From positions 1 to 64,000 of the forward strand of contig JAGQQG010000011.1 in NCBI GenBank assembly GCA_020426325.1: a DNA stretch of 64,000 bases, written 5' to 3'. Below the pieces are notes generated by a model, which worked only from the letters and a program-made list of their open reading frames with translations, was not told the DNA's origin and searched no databases. Position 1 is the stretch's first letter. Every line of letters begins with the position of its first letter. Shown here in pieces: positions 45,547-53,968 of the stretch. The position numbers and the translations under genes were made by a program. The DNA is from Planctomycetaceae bacterium (GTDB lineage: Bacteria; Planctomycetota; Planctomycetia; Planctomycetales; Planctomycetaceae).

Positions 45547-47700
45547 ATGAGCACATACGAACATCTGCACGTCGATCGAGATGCCCGTGGCGTCTGGACG
45601 ATCAGTTTCGATCTTGCAGGCCGTGCGGTCAATGTGTTTAACGAGTCCATTTTCCGTGAACTGACTGCAGCACTTGATCAGATCGATCGGGACAGTGGTG
45701 CGAAACTGCTGGTGCTCCGGAGTGCAAAGGAGGCAGGATTCTTTGTCGGAGCGGATGTCAACCGGATACAAGACCTCACGACACCCGAGGAAGCAGAACT
45801 CGCGATCAAGTCCGGCCAGGATCTCTTCCAGCGGATAGAAGACCTCAAGATTCCATCAGTCGCGGCCATTCATGGAAACTGTCTTGGTGGCGGGCTTGAG
45901 ATGGCACTTGCATGTACTTACCGCATTGTTCGGGACGACGGGTCTACGAAGCTGGGCCTGCCGGAGACACAGCTGGGAGTAATCCCCGGATGGGGAGGTA
46001 CCCAGAGGCTGCCGCGTCAAATCGGGCTGCAGAAGGCCGCACCAATGATTCTCACCGGCAGCTCCAAGAATGCCGTGAAGGCCAAACAAGCCGGACTGGC
46101 CGACGCGGTCGCATCCACAGAAAATTTCGACAGCGACGTCGCCGCCTTTGTTAATCAGTTGCTCGCCGGAAAGAAGCCGGACAAACATTCACCCAAACTT
46201 CGAGACCGGTTTCTCGACGGGACCGTTCTCGGACGCACCATCGTGATGAGGATGGCTCGCAAGCAGATCGCAAAACAATCGCAACACTATCCGGCCCTGC
46301 CTGCGGCATTGAATGCGATTGAAACTGGCCTGAAGCAAGGATTGAAGCCAGGGCTCGCAAAAGAGCGGGCCGAGTTTTGCCGAGTGCTGTTCACTCCAAC
46401 CTGTCGCAATCTGCTCGGACTGTTCTTTCAGCGGGAGATGGCTCGGTCAGCGGAGACCTGGGTCGGAACAACGGACATCGACGCTCCTCAAATCAAAACG
46501 ATAGCTGTCCTCGGTGCGGGAACGATGGGGGCCGGCATCGCACAGTTGGCCGCAACCAGCGGCTTTCAGGTTATTCTCAAGGACATCGATGAATTGACCG
46601 TCCAACAAGGGATCAAGCAGATTACCTCTCTCACGGAGAAAGGGGTCAGGAAAGGCGGCCTCTCAAGACAGGCTGCTGACAAGGCTCTCGCGGCGATTAC
46701 CCCCACCGCAGAGATGCAACCGGTCACTCAAGCGGACCTCGTCATCGAAGCAATCGTGGAACGCATGGACATCAAACAGAAAGTCTTCAGCGAACTCGAT
46801 CAGCAGTTGCCGCCACAAGTACTATTGGCGTCAAACACGTCATCGCTGTCGATCAGTGACATGGCGGCCGTCACTAAACGTGCTGACAAAGTTGCCGGAC
46901 TTCACTTCTTCAACCCGGTCCACAAGTTACCACTGGTTGAAGTCGTTCGGGCGAAGGAAACCTCAGCGAACACGATTGCTGCTTTGGTAAACGTAGCGAA
47001 GGCACTTGGCAAGACACCCCTGGTTGTCGCCGAGGGGCCGGGCTTTCTCGTCAATCGTATTCTGTTCCCTTATTTCGACGAAGCCGTCCGGCTTGTCGTG
47101 GAAGGTCATCCCATTCAGGAGATCGACCGCGAGGCCAAGCGGTTCGGAATGCCGATGGGGCCACTCGAACTGCTGGATACCGTCGGGATTGACGTCGGAG
47201 CAGACGTGGCCAGCCACCTGCCAATGGCGAGTGTGGACGAAAGCCCCACCCCAAAACAATTGGCCGAGATGGTTGTTCAGGGTCGTCGCGGCCTGAAATC
47301 CGGCAAGGGATTCTACGACTACAAAAACGGCAAACGTGATCAGCCAATGCCGTCACCCGTTAGCACGAGCAGTGCCCAACTCCCCCTCGCCGTCGATTTG
47401 AACGGTGAAACCATCAGCGGCATCCAGCAAAGGCTCATCCTCGCTTTGATCAACGCGGCCGGCCAATGCCTCCACGACAGAATCGTTGAGGAACCATGGA
47501 TGGTCGATTTGGGGATGGTCCTGGGGACGGGGTTCGCTCCGTTTCGTGGGGGGCCATTGCGGTTGGCGGAAACCTGGGGACGCGATAGGCTGAGAGAACA
47601 ACTCAACAACCTCGCAGACCTGTTTGGTCCGCGATTTGAACCCAGTCCATTTTTTACTGAGTCTCGTACTGCCACTCCTGCGTCGCACAATTCCGTCTAA
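45547..47700 (+). CDS. Bifunctional enoyl-CoA hydratase/3-hydroxyacyl-CoA dehydrogenase (FadB/FadJ-like)
   Basis: A 717-residue fusion protein of fatty-acid beta-oxidation. Residues 1-290 are a crotonase domain with GADVNRIQDL and the oxyanion motif HGNCLGGGLEMALAC, and a catalytic-glutamate region at LPETQLGVIPGWGGTQRLPR. From about 315 comes the NAD-binding HAD domain (VLGAGTMGAGIAQLAA), then HFFNPVHKLPLVEVVR and a C-terminal domain. Both active sites look intact. It hydrates enoyl-CoA and oxidises 3-hydroxyacyl-CoA. No thiolase is seen in the window. Confidence 0.95.
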   Translation: MSTYEHLHVDRDARGVWTISFDLAGRAVNVFNESIFRELTAALDQIDRDSGAKLLVLRSAKEAGFFVGADVNRIQDLTTPEEAELAIKSGQDLFQRIEDLKIPSVAAIHGNCLGGGLEMALACTYRIVRDDGSTKLGLPETQLGVIPGWGGTQRLPRQIGLQKAAPMILTGSSKNAVKAKQAGLADAVASTENFDSDVAAFVNQLLAGKKPDKHSPKLRDRFLDGTVLGRTIVMRMARKQIAKQSQHYPALPAALNAIETGLKQGLKPGLAKERAEFCRVLFTPTCRNLLGLFFQREMARSAETWVGTTDIDAPQIKTIAVLGAGTMGAGIAQLAATSGFQVILKDIDELTVQQGIKQITSLTEKGVRKGGLSRQAADKALAAITPTAEMQPVTQADLVIEAIVERMDIKQKVFSELDQQLPPQVLLASNTSSLSISDMAAVTKRADKVAGLHFFNPVHKLPLVEVVRAKETSANTIAALVNVAKALGKTPLVVAEGPGFLVNRILFPYFDEAVRLVVEGHPIQEIDREAKRFGMPMGPLELLDTVGIDVGADVASHLPMASVDESPTPKQLAEMVVQGRRGLKSGKGFYDYKNGKRDQPMPSPVSTSSAQLPLAVDLNGETISGIQQRLILALINAAGQCLHDRIVEEPWMVDLGMVLGTGFAPFRGGPLRLAETWGRDRLREQLNNLADLFGPRFEPSPFFTESRTATPASHNSV

Positions 47701-47742
47701 TGTGTGACATCGTTTCTCCGTCTCGATCGTGAGGTCTCTGAA

Positions 47743-49704
47743 ATGACGACCGTCAAAGACTCCGACTCTTCTGTCATTGACACCGAAAACGCACCTCGGA
47801 TACCGACTGAGGCCACGACCTTCGCAGCTGAAGCACTCAAGATGGGAGGGAAGTCCGAGGACGAAGTGAGACGAATGGGAGCCGTCGATGCGGCAGACGA
47901 CCGTGTCGAGCAGATGTTCGAGAAGCGTTATCAGACGGTCAACAGCCCTGCACATCGCGCGGTCTGGGAGTCGGTGGCCCCCATCGAACTCTTTGGGTTC
48001 GACAAACCGGCTGCCACGGCTTCGGAAGCAGCGACTCAGGTCATGGAAGCCTCGCTGAATGTCGTGCGCAAACATCTCGACGCAGGCACCCTGATGGATG
48101 AGGAGAAAAAAATCAGCAAACAGGTCCTCAACGATCTCGGCGAGGTCGGCTACTGGGGACTGTTGATCAGCCCTCACTTTGGCGGTTCAGGGGCATCATT
48201 TCTGCAATTCGCCACCTTCCTGACCAAAATGGCCACGCTCGATCCCACGATCGCCGGCCTTGCTTCTGTCCACGGCTGCATCGGTGCTGTCGACCCATTG
48301 ATCACGTTCGGCAACGATGATCAGAAGTCGAGGCTGCTGCCTTTGCTCGCCAGTGGCAAACGACTCTCCGCCTTCGCTCTCACGGAACCCGGAGCTGGTT
48401 CGGATCTCACCGCCCTGAAAACAACCGCAGTCCTGGATGGTGATGATTACGTTTTGAACGGTGAGAAGCTGTTCATCACCAATGTGCAACCCGGTCGTAT
48501 GATCGGTGTTGTCTGTCTCATCGACAACAAGCCCGCTGTGCTGATTGCCGAATTGCCGGAAGAGGAGAACGAAAACTTCAGCCTCCGGCGGTACGGTCTC
48601 TGGGCGCTCAAACATACTCACAACTGTGGAATCCTGTTTAACAACTTTCGCGTTCCGGTAGCGAACCGACTCGACCCGGGTGATGGAGACGGCCTGACAA
48701 TCGCTTATCACGGCCTCAACCGGGGCCGCGTCGCCCTGTGTGCCAATGCGGCCGGGACCATGCGAGGCATGCTGACCGACATGATCCCCTGGGCGAAGTT
48801 CCGGGTGACATACGGCGAGCCCATCGGCAAACGGGAACTGGTGCAGCGACGTCTCGGAGAAATCGCCGGACTCATTGTCGCCTGCGATGCACTGACCAAC
48901 TGGACCGGCAACCTGCTCGATCTCGGTTATCGCGGCGAGATGGAATGCGTCGTTGCGAAGATTTTCGGCAGTGAAGCACAGAAGCACGCTGCGATTGAAC
49001 TGCACATGAAGACCCATGGCGGACGTTCATTCCTGCACGGTCATATCTTCGGCGACAACGTACATGAGTTTTTGGCCCCCTGCATCTACGAAGGCGAAGG
49101 CGAGATGCTCGGCTTGGCATTCTTCAAGTCGCTGGTCAAACAGCATGGCCGACAGTTCTTCGAGCCGATCGGAAAAGCTCTCCAGAAGGCGGGTATCAAA
49201 AATCCCAACCCGGCCAACCCCGCTCACGCGTGGGCCCTCAAGGGGCCGTTGTGGGAGTACAGCAAATGGTTCACCCGCAGCAAACTCCAGCGGCGGCCCA
49301 CTCCGCAGTTTCCCAGGATGGATGCATCCCTACGGAAGCACGCCGAGTTTGCGGTCGACTTCCTGCATTATGCAGCCTTTGAAACCTCCGGCGCCATGCG
49401 GACTCACCAGCTCAAATTGGCCGATCGTCAATGCCGCATGGCCGAGATCTCCGCTCGCATTCAGAGGGGGATCGTGATCCTCAGCACCAGCCTCTACGCA
49501 GGTCAACACGAGAACGAACTCGTCCGTACCGCCGGCGATGTGATCTGCACACAACTCACTGACCAACTCCTCGGTCGCCGTCCCACAGATGCGTTCCTGA
49601 AGAAGGTCACCAGATTGGGAGAAAAACTCACAGCGCAAAAGTTCCCCGGCACGGAGCACATCGAACCGCCGCCAATCCTCATGACCTATTCCAATGATAA
49701 GTAA
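47743..49704 (+). CDS. Acyl-CoA dehydrogenase (long C-terminal extension)
   Basis: A 653-residue flavoprotein performing the first oxidation of beta-oxidation. The FAD/substrate motif AFALTEPGAGSDLTALKT is near residue 220, LNGEKLFITN near 247, and the C-terminal helical core carries IELHMKTHGGRSFLHGH. A C-terminal extension of about 150 residues makes it longer than medium-chain enzymes, as in FadE-type or very-long-chain groups. The ATG at 47743 is preferred over the upstream GTG at 47704. It begins 42 bases after the fadB/J-like gene, so the two are probably co-transcribed. Confidence 0.93.
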   Translation: MTTVKDSDSSVIDTENAPRIPTEATTFAAEALKMGGKSEDEVRRMGAVDAADDRVEQMFEKRYQTVNSPAHRAVWESVAPIELFGFDKPAATASEAATQVMEASLNVVRKHLDAGTLMDEEKKISKQVLNDLGEVGYWGLLISPHFGGSGASFLQFATFLTKMATLDPTIAGLASVHGCIGAVDPLITFGNDDQKSRLLPLLASGKRLSAFALTEPGAGSDLTALKTTAVLDGDDYVLNGEKLFITNVQPGRMIGVVCLIDNKPAVLIAELPEEENENFSLRRYGLWALKHTHNCGILFNNFRVPVANRLDPGDGDGLTIAYHGLNRGRVALCANAAGTMRGMLTDMIPWAKFRVTYGEPIGKRELVQRRLGEIAGLIVACDALTNWTGNLLDLGYRGEMECVVAKIFGSEAQKHAAIELHMKTHGGRSFLHGHIFGDNVHEFLAPCIYEGEGEMLGLAFFKSLVKQHGRQFFEPIGKALQKAGIKNPNPANPAHAWALKGPLWEYSKWFTRSKLQRRPTPQFPRMDASLRKHAEFAVDFLHYAAFETSGAMRTHQLKLADRQCRMAEISARIQRGIVILSTSLYAGQHENELVRTAGDVICTQLTDQLLGRRPTDAFLKKVTRLGEKLTAQKFPGTEHIEPPPILMTYSNDK

Positions 49705-49758
49705 GGCACTAGCGGTCTCGCGATCGACCGATCATCTCACTAAGTCCACGGAACCCGC

Positions 49759-50232
49759 ATGAACAAGGCCTTTGTCCGCGAACCTGATTTTGACGGACGT
49801 GCCTACTGCCCCCGTTGTGGTTCTCTGGGAACAGCGGTGACGTCGGTCACACTCGAACAACACCTGAAAGAAAGTGCTCGTCAGCAACTCGGTGAGACCG
49901 CCTGGTTTTGCGGTTTCGCATCTTGTGAGGTCGCCTACTTCGACCTCTACGAACGCTGCGTGACAACAGGCAAACTGCGAGCTCCTGTGTATCCGAAGGC
50001 CTCCGATGCTCCCATCTGTGCCTGCTTTGGTTTTACCACGGACGATATCGAAGCCGACGTGGCCGAGGGGACGCCAACCCGAATTCGAGACTTACTCAAG
50101 AAATCCGAATCTCCGGAAGCTCGCTGTCAAACCCTAGCCGCAGACGGCCACTGCTGCATGCGAGAAGTACAACGGCTCTACATGCGGCTACGTCAGGGCA
50201 ATCGCACGTTCAGGACGTCCGAGTTGCCCTGA
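49759..50232 (+). CDS. CopZ-like iron-sulfur metallochaperone/(2Fe-2S) protein
   Basis: A 157-residue Cys-rich protein. The first half has CPRCGSLG and a WFCGFASCEVAYFD block, resembling the N-terminal zinc-ribbon-like part of archaeal CopZ proteins. The second half contains the BFD-like [2Fe-2S] pattern CACFGFTTDDIEADVAEGTP and a HCCMREV pair. Copper or iron-sulfur handling is the family expectation. Sitting 54 bases after the acyl-CoA dehydrogenase, it may be linked to electron flow in this cluster; that is inference. Its last twelve codons lie in a large palindromic element (50194-50346), so the true C-terminus may have been replaced. Confidence 0.75.
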   Translation: MNKAFVREPDFDGRAYCPRCGSLGTAVTSVTLEQHLKESARQQLGETAWFCGFASCEVAYFDLYERCVTTGKLRAPVYPKASDAPICACFGFTTDDIEADVAEGTPTRIRDLLKKSESPEARCQTLAADGHCCMREVQRLYMRLRQGNRTFRTSELP

Positions 50233-50346
50233 ACATGTGCTTTCGTCACCGTAGCTGGACTCGCCAGAGTTCAGATTGATGATTGGCAACTGACATGACG
50301 GCTGAATTCTGGCGAATCCAGCTACATCGAACGTGCGATTGCCCTG
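50194..50346. repeat. 153-bp nested palindromic element
   Basis: Outer arms 50194-50211 and 50329-50346 are perfect 18-bp inverted repeats. Inside them, arms 50251-50274 and 50302-50325 (24 bp) are complementary with two mismatches. The left outer arm also nearly pairs with an inner segment. It overlaps the 3' end of the CopZ-like gene and looks like a miniature mobile or REP-like element. Confidence 0.85.
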
Positions 50347-50424
50347 GCGGCTACGTGACCAATCAACCACGTAAGCTAAATTCCTTTCCTCCCAATCGCC
50401 GTCATTCTCCGTCGAATGAAAAAG

Positions 50425-50500
50425 CGGAGAGGGGAGATTCGAACTCCCGGTGCCTTTCGACACGCTGGATATCAAGACCCTACAGCGATTCGAATAACGA
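50425..50500 (-). pseudogene. Degenerate tRNA-Ser remnant
   Basis: On the minus strand the 3' part of a serine tRNA is recognisable: a CTTGATA loop with anticodon TGA, a perfect GTGTC-GAAA-GGCAC variable-arm stem, a perfect GGGAG/CTCCC T-stem with TTCGAAT loop, and CTCTCCG. The acceptor 3' strand is one base short, the anticodon stem is mismatched, and no matching GGAGAGG is found at the 5' side. It is therefore not functional. It shares 15 bases across the 3' end with tRNA-Ser(CGA). Confidence 0.6.
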
Positions 50501-50661
50501 CCAAGTCACTCAGAAATGTGCGACGAAACCACGAGCGAGGTGCCCGGATCTGCGCCGAGCTTCGAAGCATCTCTCCCTTAGAGCACTTCCAAAGTAGGTG
50601 TTCATTGTTTTGGGGTATTGAGGTTATTCTCCTTGGGGCATCGCATTTAAGGAGGAGCACG

Positions 50662-51181
50662 ATGAAGCCTTCTTCGGTGGATTTGCGGTCGAGGGTCATT
50701 CAGGATGTGGACTCGGGACTCTCCGCCGCAAAGGCATCAGCGAAGTATTTGGTGTCGGCCCGCATGATCGACAAGTGGAAACGGCTCAATCAGGAGACGG
50801 GGAGTCCGGACCCGCGCCGAGGGAGGTCCGGCCCGTGCCTGAAACTCGACCCGTATCGCGAGGCGATTCTTAATGCGATCGAACAGAAGCCAGGACTGAC
50901 ACTGGAAGACCTCCGGTCGCACTTGAAGTTGCCGGGATGTGTGCAGACGTTGTGGAATGCCCTGCATCGCTGGGGGATCGTGCTCAAAAGTGATCCGTGC
51001 GACCGGGCAGCAACGGCCTGACGTTCAGCAGAAGCGTCGCTGGTGGAACATCCCGGTGTCTCCGCAGCGAGCGGAATGCCTGGTCTTCATCGAGGAGACG
51101 GCTGCGCCCCGACCATGCTTTGCGGTAGTATTCTTCAGCGAACTTCCGGTACTCCCTGATCCCTCTGAGCCGAGAGAATAA
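50662..51181 (+). pseudogene. IS630-family transposase remnant
   Basis: The ATG at 50662 follows AAGGAGGA. The first 115 residues match the IS630 N-terminal helix-turn-helix part: SVDLRSRVIQDVDSGLSAAKASAKY, WKRLNQETGS, LTLEDLRSHLKLPG. The frame breaks in the A run at 50986-50989, then resumes in another frame as QQRPDVQQKRRWWN and VFIEETAA (start of the DDE core, normally FxDET), after which all similarity is lost. The gene is frameshifted and 3'-truncated, so inactive. Confidence 0.8.
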
Positions 51182-51514
51182 GAAGCCACTCCTCAAATGG
51201 AGGGAGTAACAGCATCGCCAGCCGTCTCTCGAAGAGGTCATCGACTGGGGGGAAAGCTTCCGCAACTTCAACATGGCTCTGGTCATCGGTGAACAAAGTC
51301 CCCAATTACGCCGCAGCCTTCCGCAAAAATGCACTCAAACTCAAACATCTCCTGACCAAACTCGGCCTCCCCTCCTTTTGAGTCGCCGTGGAACAGGCAT
51401 GAATCTTCCTGTTTATCTACGACGTTGGCACATCAGTTGCCTTCGATGTCTCGATCCGAAGGGGTGAGAATACCCGTGATCAGACAACTTCTCCGTGAAG
51501 TCACTTTGCGATGA
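51182..51514. other. Intergenic region beyond the IS630 relic
   Basis: About 330 bases with no supported gene. A plus-strand frame reading NYAAAFRKNALKLKHLLTKL and ending near 51380 may be part of another decayed element, but no family can be named. Confidence 0.35.
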
Positions 51515-51862
51515 TCAAAGCAAAGCCTGCACATTCTCCGGCGGGCGACCCAGAATGGCGAGGTCTCCTTTGACGACGATCGGTCGTTCGATGAGTTTGG
51601 GATGTTCGTGTAACAGCTGGATCGCCTCCTTGTGAGAGAGGTTGCGTTTCCCAAGGCCGAGCTCTTTGTAGAGCGATTCCCCTTTGCGTATCAGTGCCTG
51701 CGGCTCGATGCCGAGCTTCTTCACGAGTTGTTCCAGCTCACGGATCGAAGGCGGAGTGTTCAGGTACTCGACAATCTCCGGCTCGATGCCCGCCTCCTGG
51801 ATCAACTGGAGTGTCTGCCGGCTCTTGGAACACCGAGGATTGTGATAAATGCGGATTGTCAT
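51515..51862 (-). CDS. arsC: Arsenate reductase (glutaredoxin-dependent, ArsC)
   Basis: A 115-residue ArsC-family reductase converting arsenate to arsenite with glutathione/glutaredoxin. The catalytic cysteine lies in HNPRCSKSRQT (Cys near residue 10). Arginines matching the ArsC arsenate-binding set occur in ALIRKGE (near 60), LIERPIVV and LGRPPENV, which separates it from Spx-like relatives. The start is set at the ATG at 51862 (MTIRIYHNPRC), directly ahead of the fold; the longer frame has no support. No other ars genes are nearby. It is divergent from a small secreted protein gene. Confidence 0.88.
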   Translation of the reverse strand: MTIRIYHNPRCSKSRQTLQLIQEAGIEPEIVEYLNTPPSIRELEQLVKKLGIEPQALIRKGESLYKELGLGKRNLSHKEAIQLLHEHPKLIERPIVVKGDLAILGRPPENVQALL

Positions 51863-51979
51863 ACTTTGTCTCTGTCTTTCGTTTTTCTTCGTCTCGACCG
51901 TGTAACACCCTTGGAGTCTTGTCGCTTTGCTGGATGTTGGAGGTCCCAACAAGTGATTCACATCTCTGAGGAGACGAAC

Positions 51980-52243
51980 ATGTCCCGCCTGGTTTTTTCC
52001 GCACTGATTTTTATGAGCTGTGTTCAAATGGTTGGTGCTGAGGTCATCTCGACGTCCACCAAGACTTCCACTCGACTGAACGGCGTCTGGACCGACCCTC
52101 GTCAGCTTGACGACCGACCCTGGGTCGATCCGACCGATCCCAAGGCCTGGGATACCACCCTTCCGGACTACGATGACTCAAACGTCGACCCACTCCTTGA
52201 TGACGAAAAACTCTTCTGGGAAATGATGCTCTTCGGATTCTGA
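51980..52243 (+). CDS. Small secreted acidic protein of unknown function
   Basis: An 87-residue protein with an AGGAG sequence about seven bases before its ATG and a clear signal peptide (MSRLVFSALIFMSCVQMVGA). The mature part is acidic, with a WVDPTDPKAWDTTLPDYDD stretch and an aromatic end (LFWEMMLFGF). No family is recognised. A hairpin terminator follows at 52263. The RBS, signal peptide and terminator all support a real gene. Confidence 0.7.
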   Translation: MSRLVFSALIFMSCVQMVGAEVISTSTKTSTRLNGVWTDPRQLDDRPWVDPTDPKAWDTTLPDYDDSNVDPLLDDEKLFWEMMLFGF

Positions 52244-52262
52244 CAATCAGGCGTCAAGCAAA

Positions 52263-52299
52263 ACAGGCTGGGATCGCTCACGAGCGTATCCCGGCTTGT
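52263..52299. terminator. Bidirectional hairpin terminator
   Basis: A stem of about 16 bp, with one bulge and two G-T pairs, lies between two convergent genes. On the minus strand it is followed by TTTT, directly after the stop of the ceramidase-like gene; on the plus strand by GTTATTT. It can serve both transcripts. Confidence 0.7.
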
Positions 52300-52300
52300 G

Positions 52301-53659
52301 TTATTTCTCTAGCAATTGCTGCATCGCGTTCATCAGCACCGGCTCCACGCCCGCTTTGGTGCGGGTGGCTCGGTCGCTTGTTTCGTAGCCGCCCTGGCCG
52401 TAGGCAAAGTCGGTGCCAATGTAGCCCGCTCCGTATTCGCCGTAGGCAGCCATACAGACGAAAGCATCAGGGCGCATCTGTTGAGCGGCCAGCTGGTATT
52501 CGACGAACAACTCACCCGGCATGTGCACGATGATTACGTCTCCCAGCCGTAGCGATGAGCAGTCGATTGTGCGACCGGCTTTCGTCCGTTGCAGCCACGC
52601 GAGGTGCTTGGCCGCACTCAGATGATCTCTGGCAGTCGCCTGTTTGTCGCTGAGGACCGCTTCGAGTTCGTCAGCCTGCAAATGGTCCCCCAGCGGCAGC
52701 GTCACCGGCACGACTCGCCATTCCAGGTCGTTGTTACTGAGAGGACTGCGAACGGTCGCCTCCCAGGCCGCTTGCATGCCGCGCTCCAGCCGATCAGCAA
52801 GAATGGGACGCAACTCGGTCGAACCGTCGTTGTACTTGCCGGCAGCAATGTTGCCGCCTGCCCCGTTGAAGTGCACGTGCAATTGCATGGGCTGCCCATG
52901 CTCTCTCGCGGCCCGGGCGAGGCCTACGAATTCCGACGTCACGTCCCCTTCACCGTAATAACTTTGCGGATGAGTCGCGTAATACGTCATCGAGACGATC
53001 GGTTCACCCCCGTTCCACAGGCTCACGCACTTCAACCAAGGGTCGATCGTGCCGTCCGGCGTGACGATCGCATCCGGGTCCTTCGACGCACTGTAACGCA
53101 CGATCTTGACCTTGCCGTCCGGCCCGAGCAGACGTCGATTTGAAGCGACCCCATCGATGAGTGCCTGCCCATGCCCAATGTGAGTGACAGGCACGGCCCT
53201 CGGAATGGCTGACCGTACCGTCGCCGCTGTCCGCTCGATCACCTCACGGCAAAACGCGAGATCGTACCACTGCCCGGGCTCTCCGTGATCTGCAAGCAAC
53301 TGTTCTGAGGAGAAGTCGCAGCGTGGTCCGTCGTGCTGATGGAGCGTGTGCACCGACACCCGTTCGTGCGTCGTTCCCGCAGCAGCAGCCAATTTCTCCC
53401 GCCACAGGTCGTGTCCTTCATTCGCAATTCCGATCCAGTCGACCGCACACAATACGATTGGCTGCTGATCCGACAACAGCACAATGCCCCGAGCACTGAG
53501 CGGATCAGTAATCGATCGAGCCAGCTTGTACGCAACCGGAGCCCCAATGGGCGGTGTCGCATCCTCGTTAAAAGTCGCCACACGAATGGGCTTCGCCGCA
53601 TCCGCCGTCGACAACAGACAGCCCCACATCAGCACTCCAAGCACCGTACTTCGCATCAT
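52301..53659 (-). CDS. Secreted neutral/alkaline ceramidase-like protein
   Basis: A 452-residue exported protein. The signal peptide is MMRSTVLGVLMWGCLLSTADA. The start of the mature chain, IRVATFNEDATPPIGAP and the RGIVLLSDQQPIVLCAVDW block, resemble neutral/alkaline non-lysosomal ceramidase N-terminal domains, as does HTLHQHDGPRCDFS (potential zinc ligands near residue 105). The C-terminal part keeps VHMPGELFVEYQL and MAAYGEYGAGYIGTDFAYGQGGYE. Planctomycete members of this group are common, and their actual substrate is unknown. It is convergent with the small secreted protein gene. Confidence 0.8.
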   Translation of the reverse strand: MMRSTVLGVLMWGCLLSTADAAKPIRVATFNEDATPPIGAPVAYKLARSITDPLSARGIVLLSDQQPIVLCAVDWIGIANEGHDLWREKLAAAAGTTHERVSVHTLHQHDGPRCDFSSEQLLADHGEPGQWYDLAFCREVIERTAATVRSAIPRAVPVTHIGHGQALIDGVASNRRLLGPDGKVKIVRYSASKDPDAIVTPDGTIDPWLKCVSLWNGGEPIVSMTYYATHPQSYYGEGDVTSEFVGLARAAREHGQPMQLHVHFNGAGGNIAAGKYNDGSTELRPILADRLERGMQAAWEATVRSPLSNNDLEWRVVPVTLPLGDHLQADELEAVLSDKQATARDHLSAAKHLAWLQRTKAGRTIDCSSLRLGDVIIVHMPGELFVEYQLAAQQMRPDAFVCMAAYGEYGAGYIGTDFAYGQGGYETSDRATRTKAGVEPVLMNAMQQLLEK

Positions 53660-53968
53660 TCCTCCCAGTCTTCAATGGCCAGTCATTGTTTCACGCGACC
53701 GCAATCAAACGTAGCTAGTCTCTGCGAAGACCTCAACCGGCTTGACACCAACTGCAAGGCATCGTCTCCGAAGGTTGGGGAATGCAGGCCCCTCTGCATA
53801 TTTTTTGGGAGAACGTCCTGAGATCAAGAATGTTCCTGATCCCAGCCGTCGTGTGAATGACATGTTTTCTCAAACCTAAACGCTCGTCGAAAGAATTCTC
53901 AAACACTTTGAGCCAATGGTCCCGAATCGAGTATCATGCGGTATCACTCTGATTTCCGAGACAACACC
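53660..53968. other. Intergenic region, no gene seen
   Basis: About 310 bases between the divergent ceramidase-like and DUF1501 genes. It presumably holds both promoters. It is AT-richer near 53800-53930; no clear boxes or repeats are seen. Confidence 0.4.

Noticed and set aside
47353-49017. Two antisense frames (about 274 codons each) opposite the fadB/J-like and acyl-CoA dehydrogenase genes
   Set aside because: The sense-strand enzymes have intact active sites; the antisense products match nothing.
50416-50661. Coding extension upstream of the IS630 transposase start
   Set aside because: The translated stretch (RGEIRTPGAF type) is the antisense reading of a tRNA-Ser remnant, a known cause of spurious ORFs.
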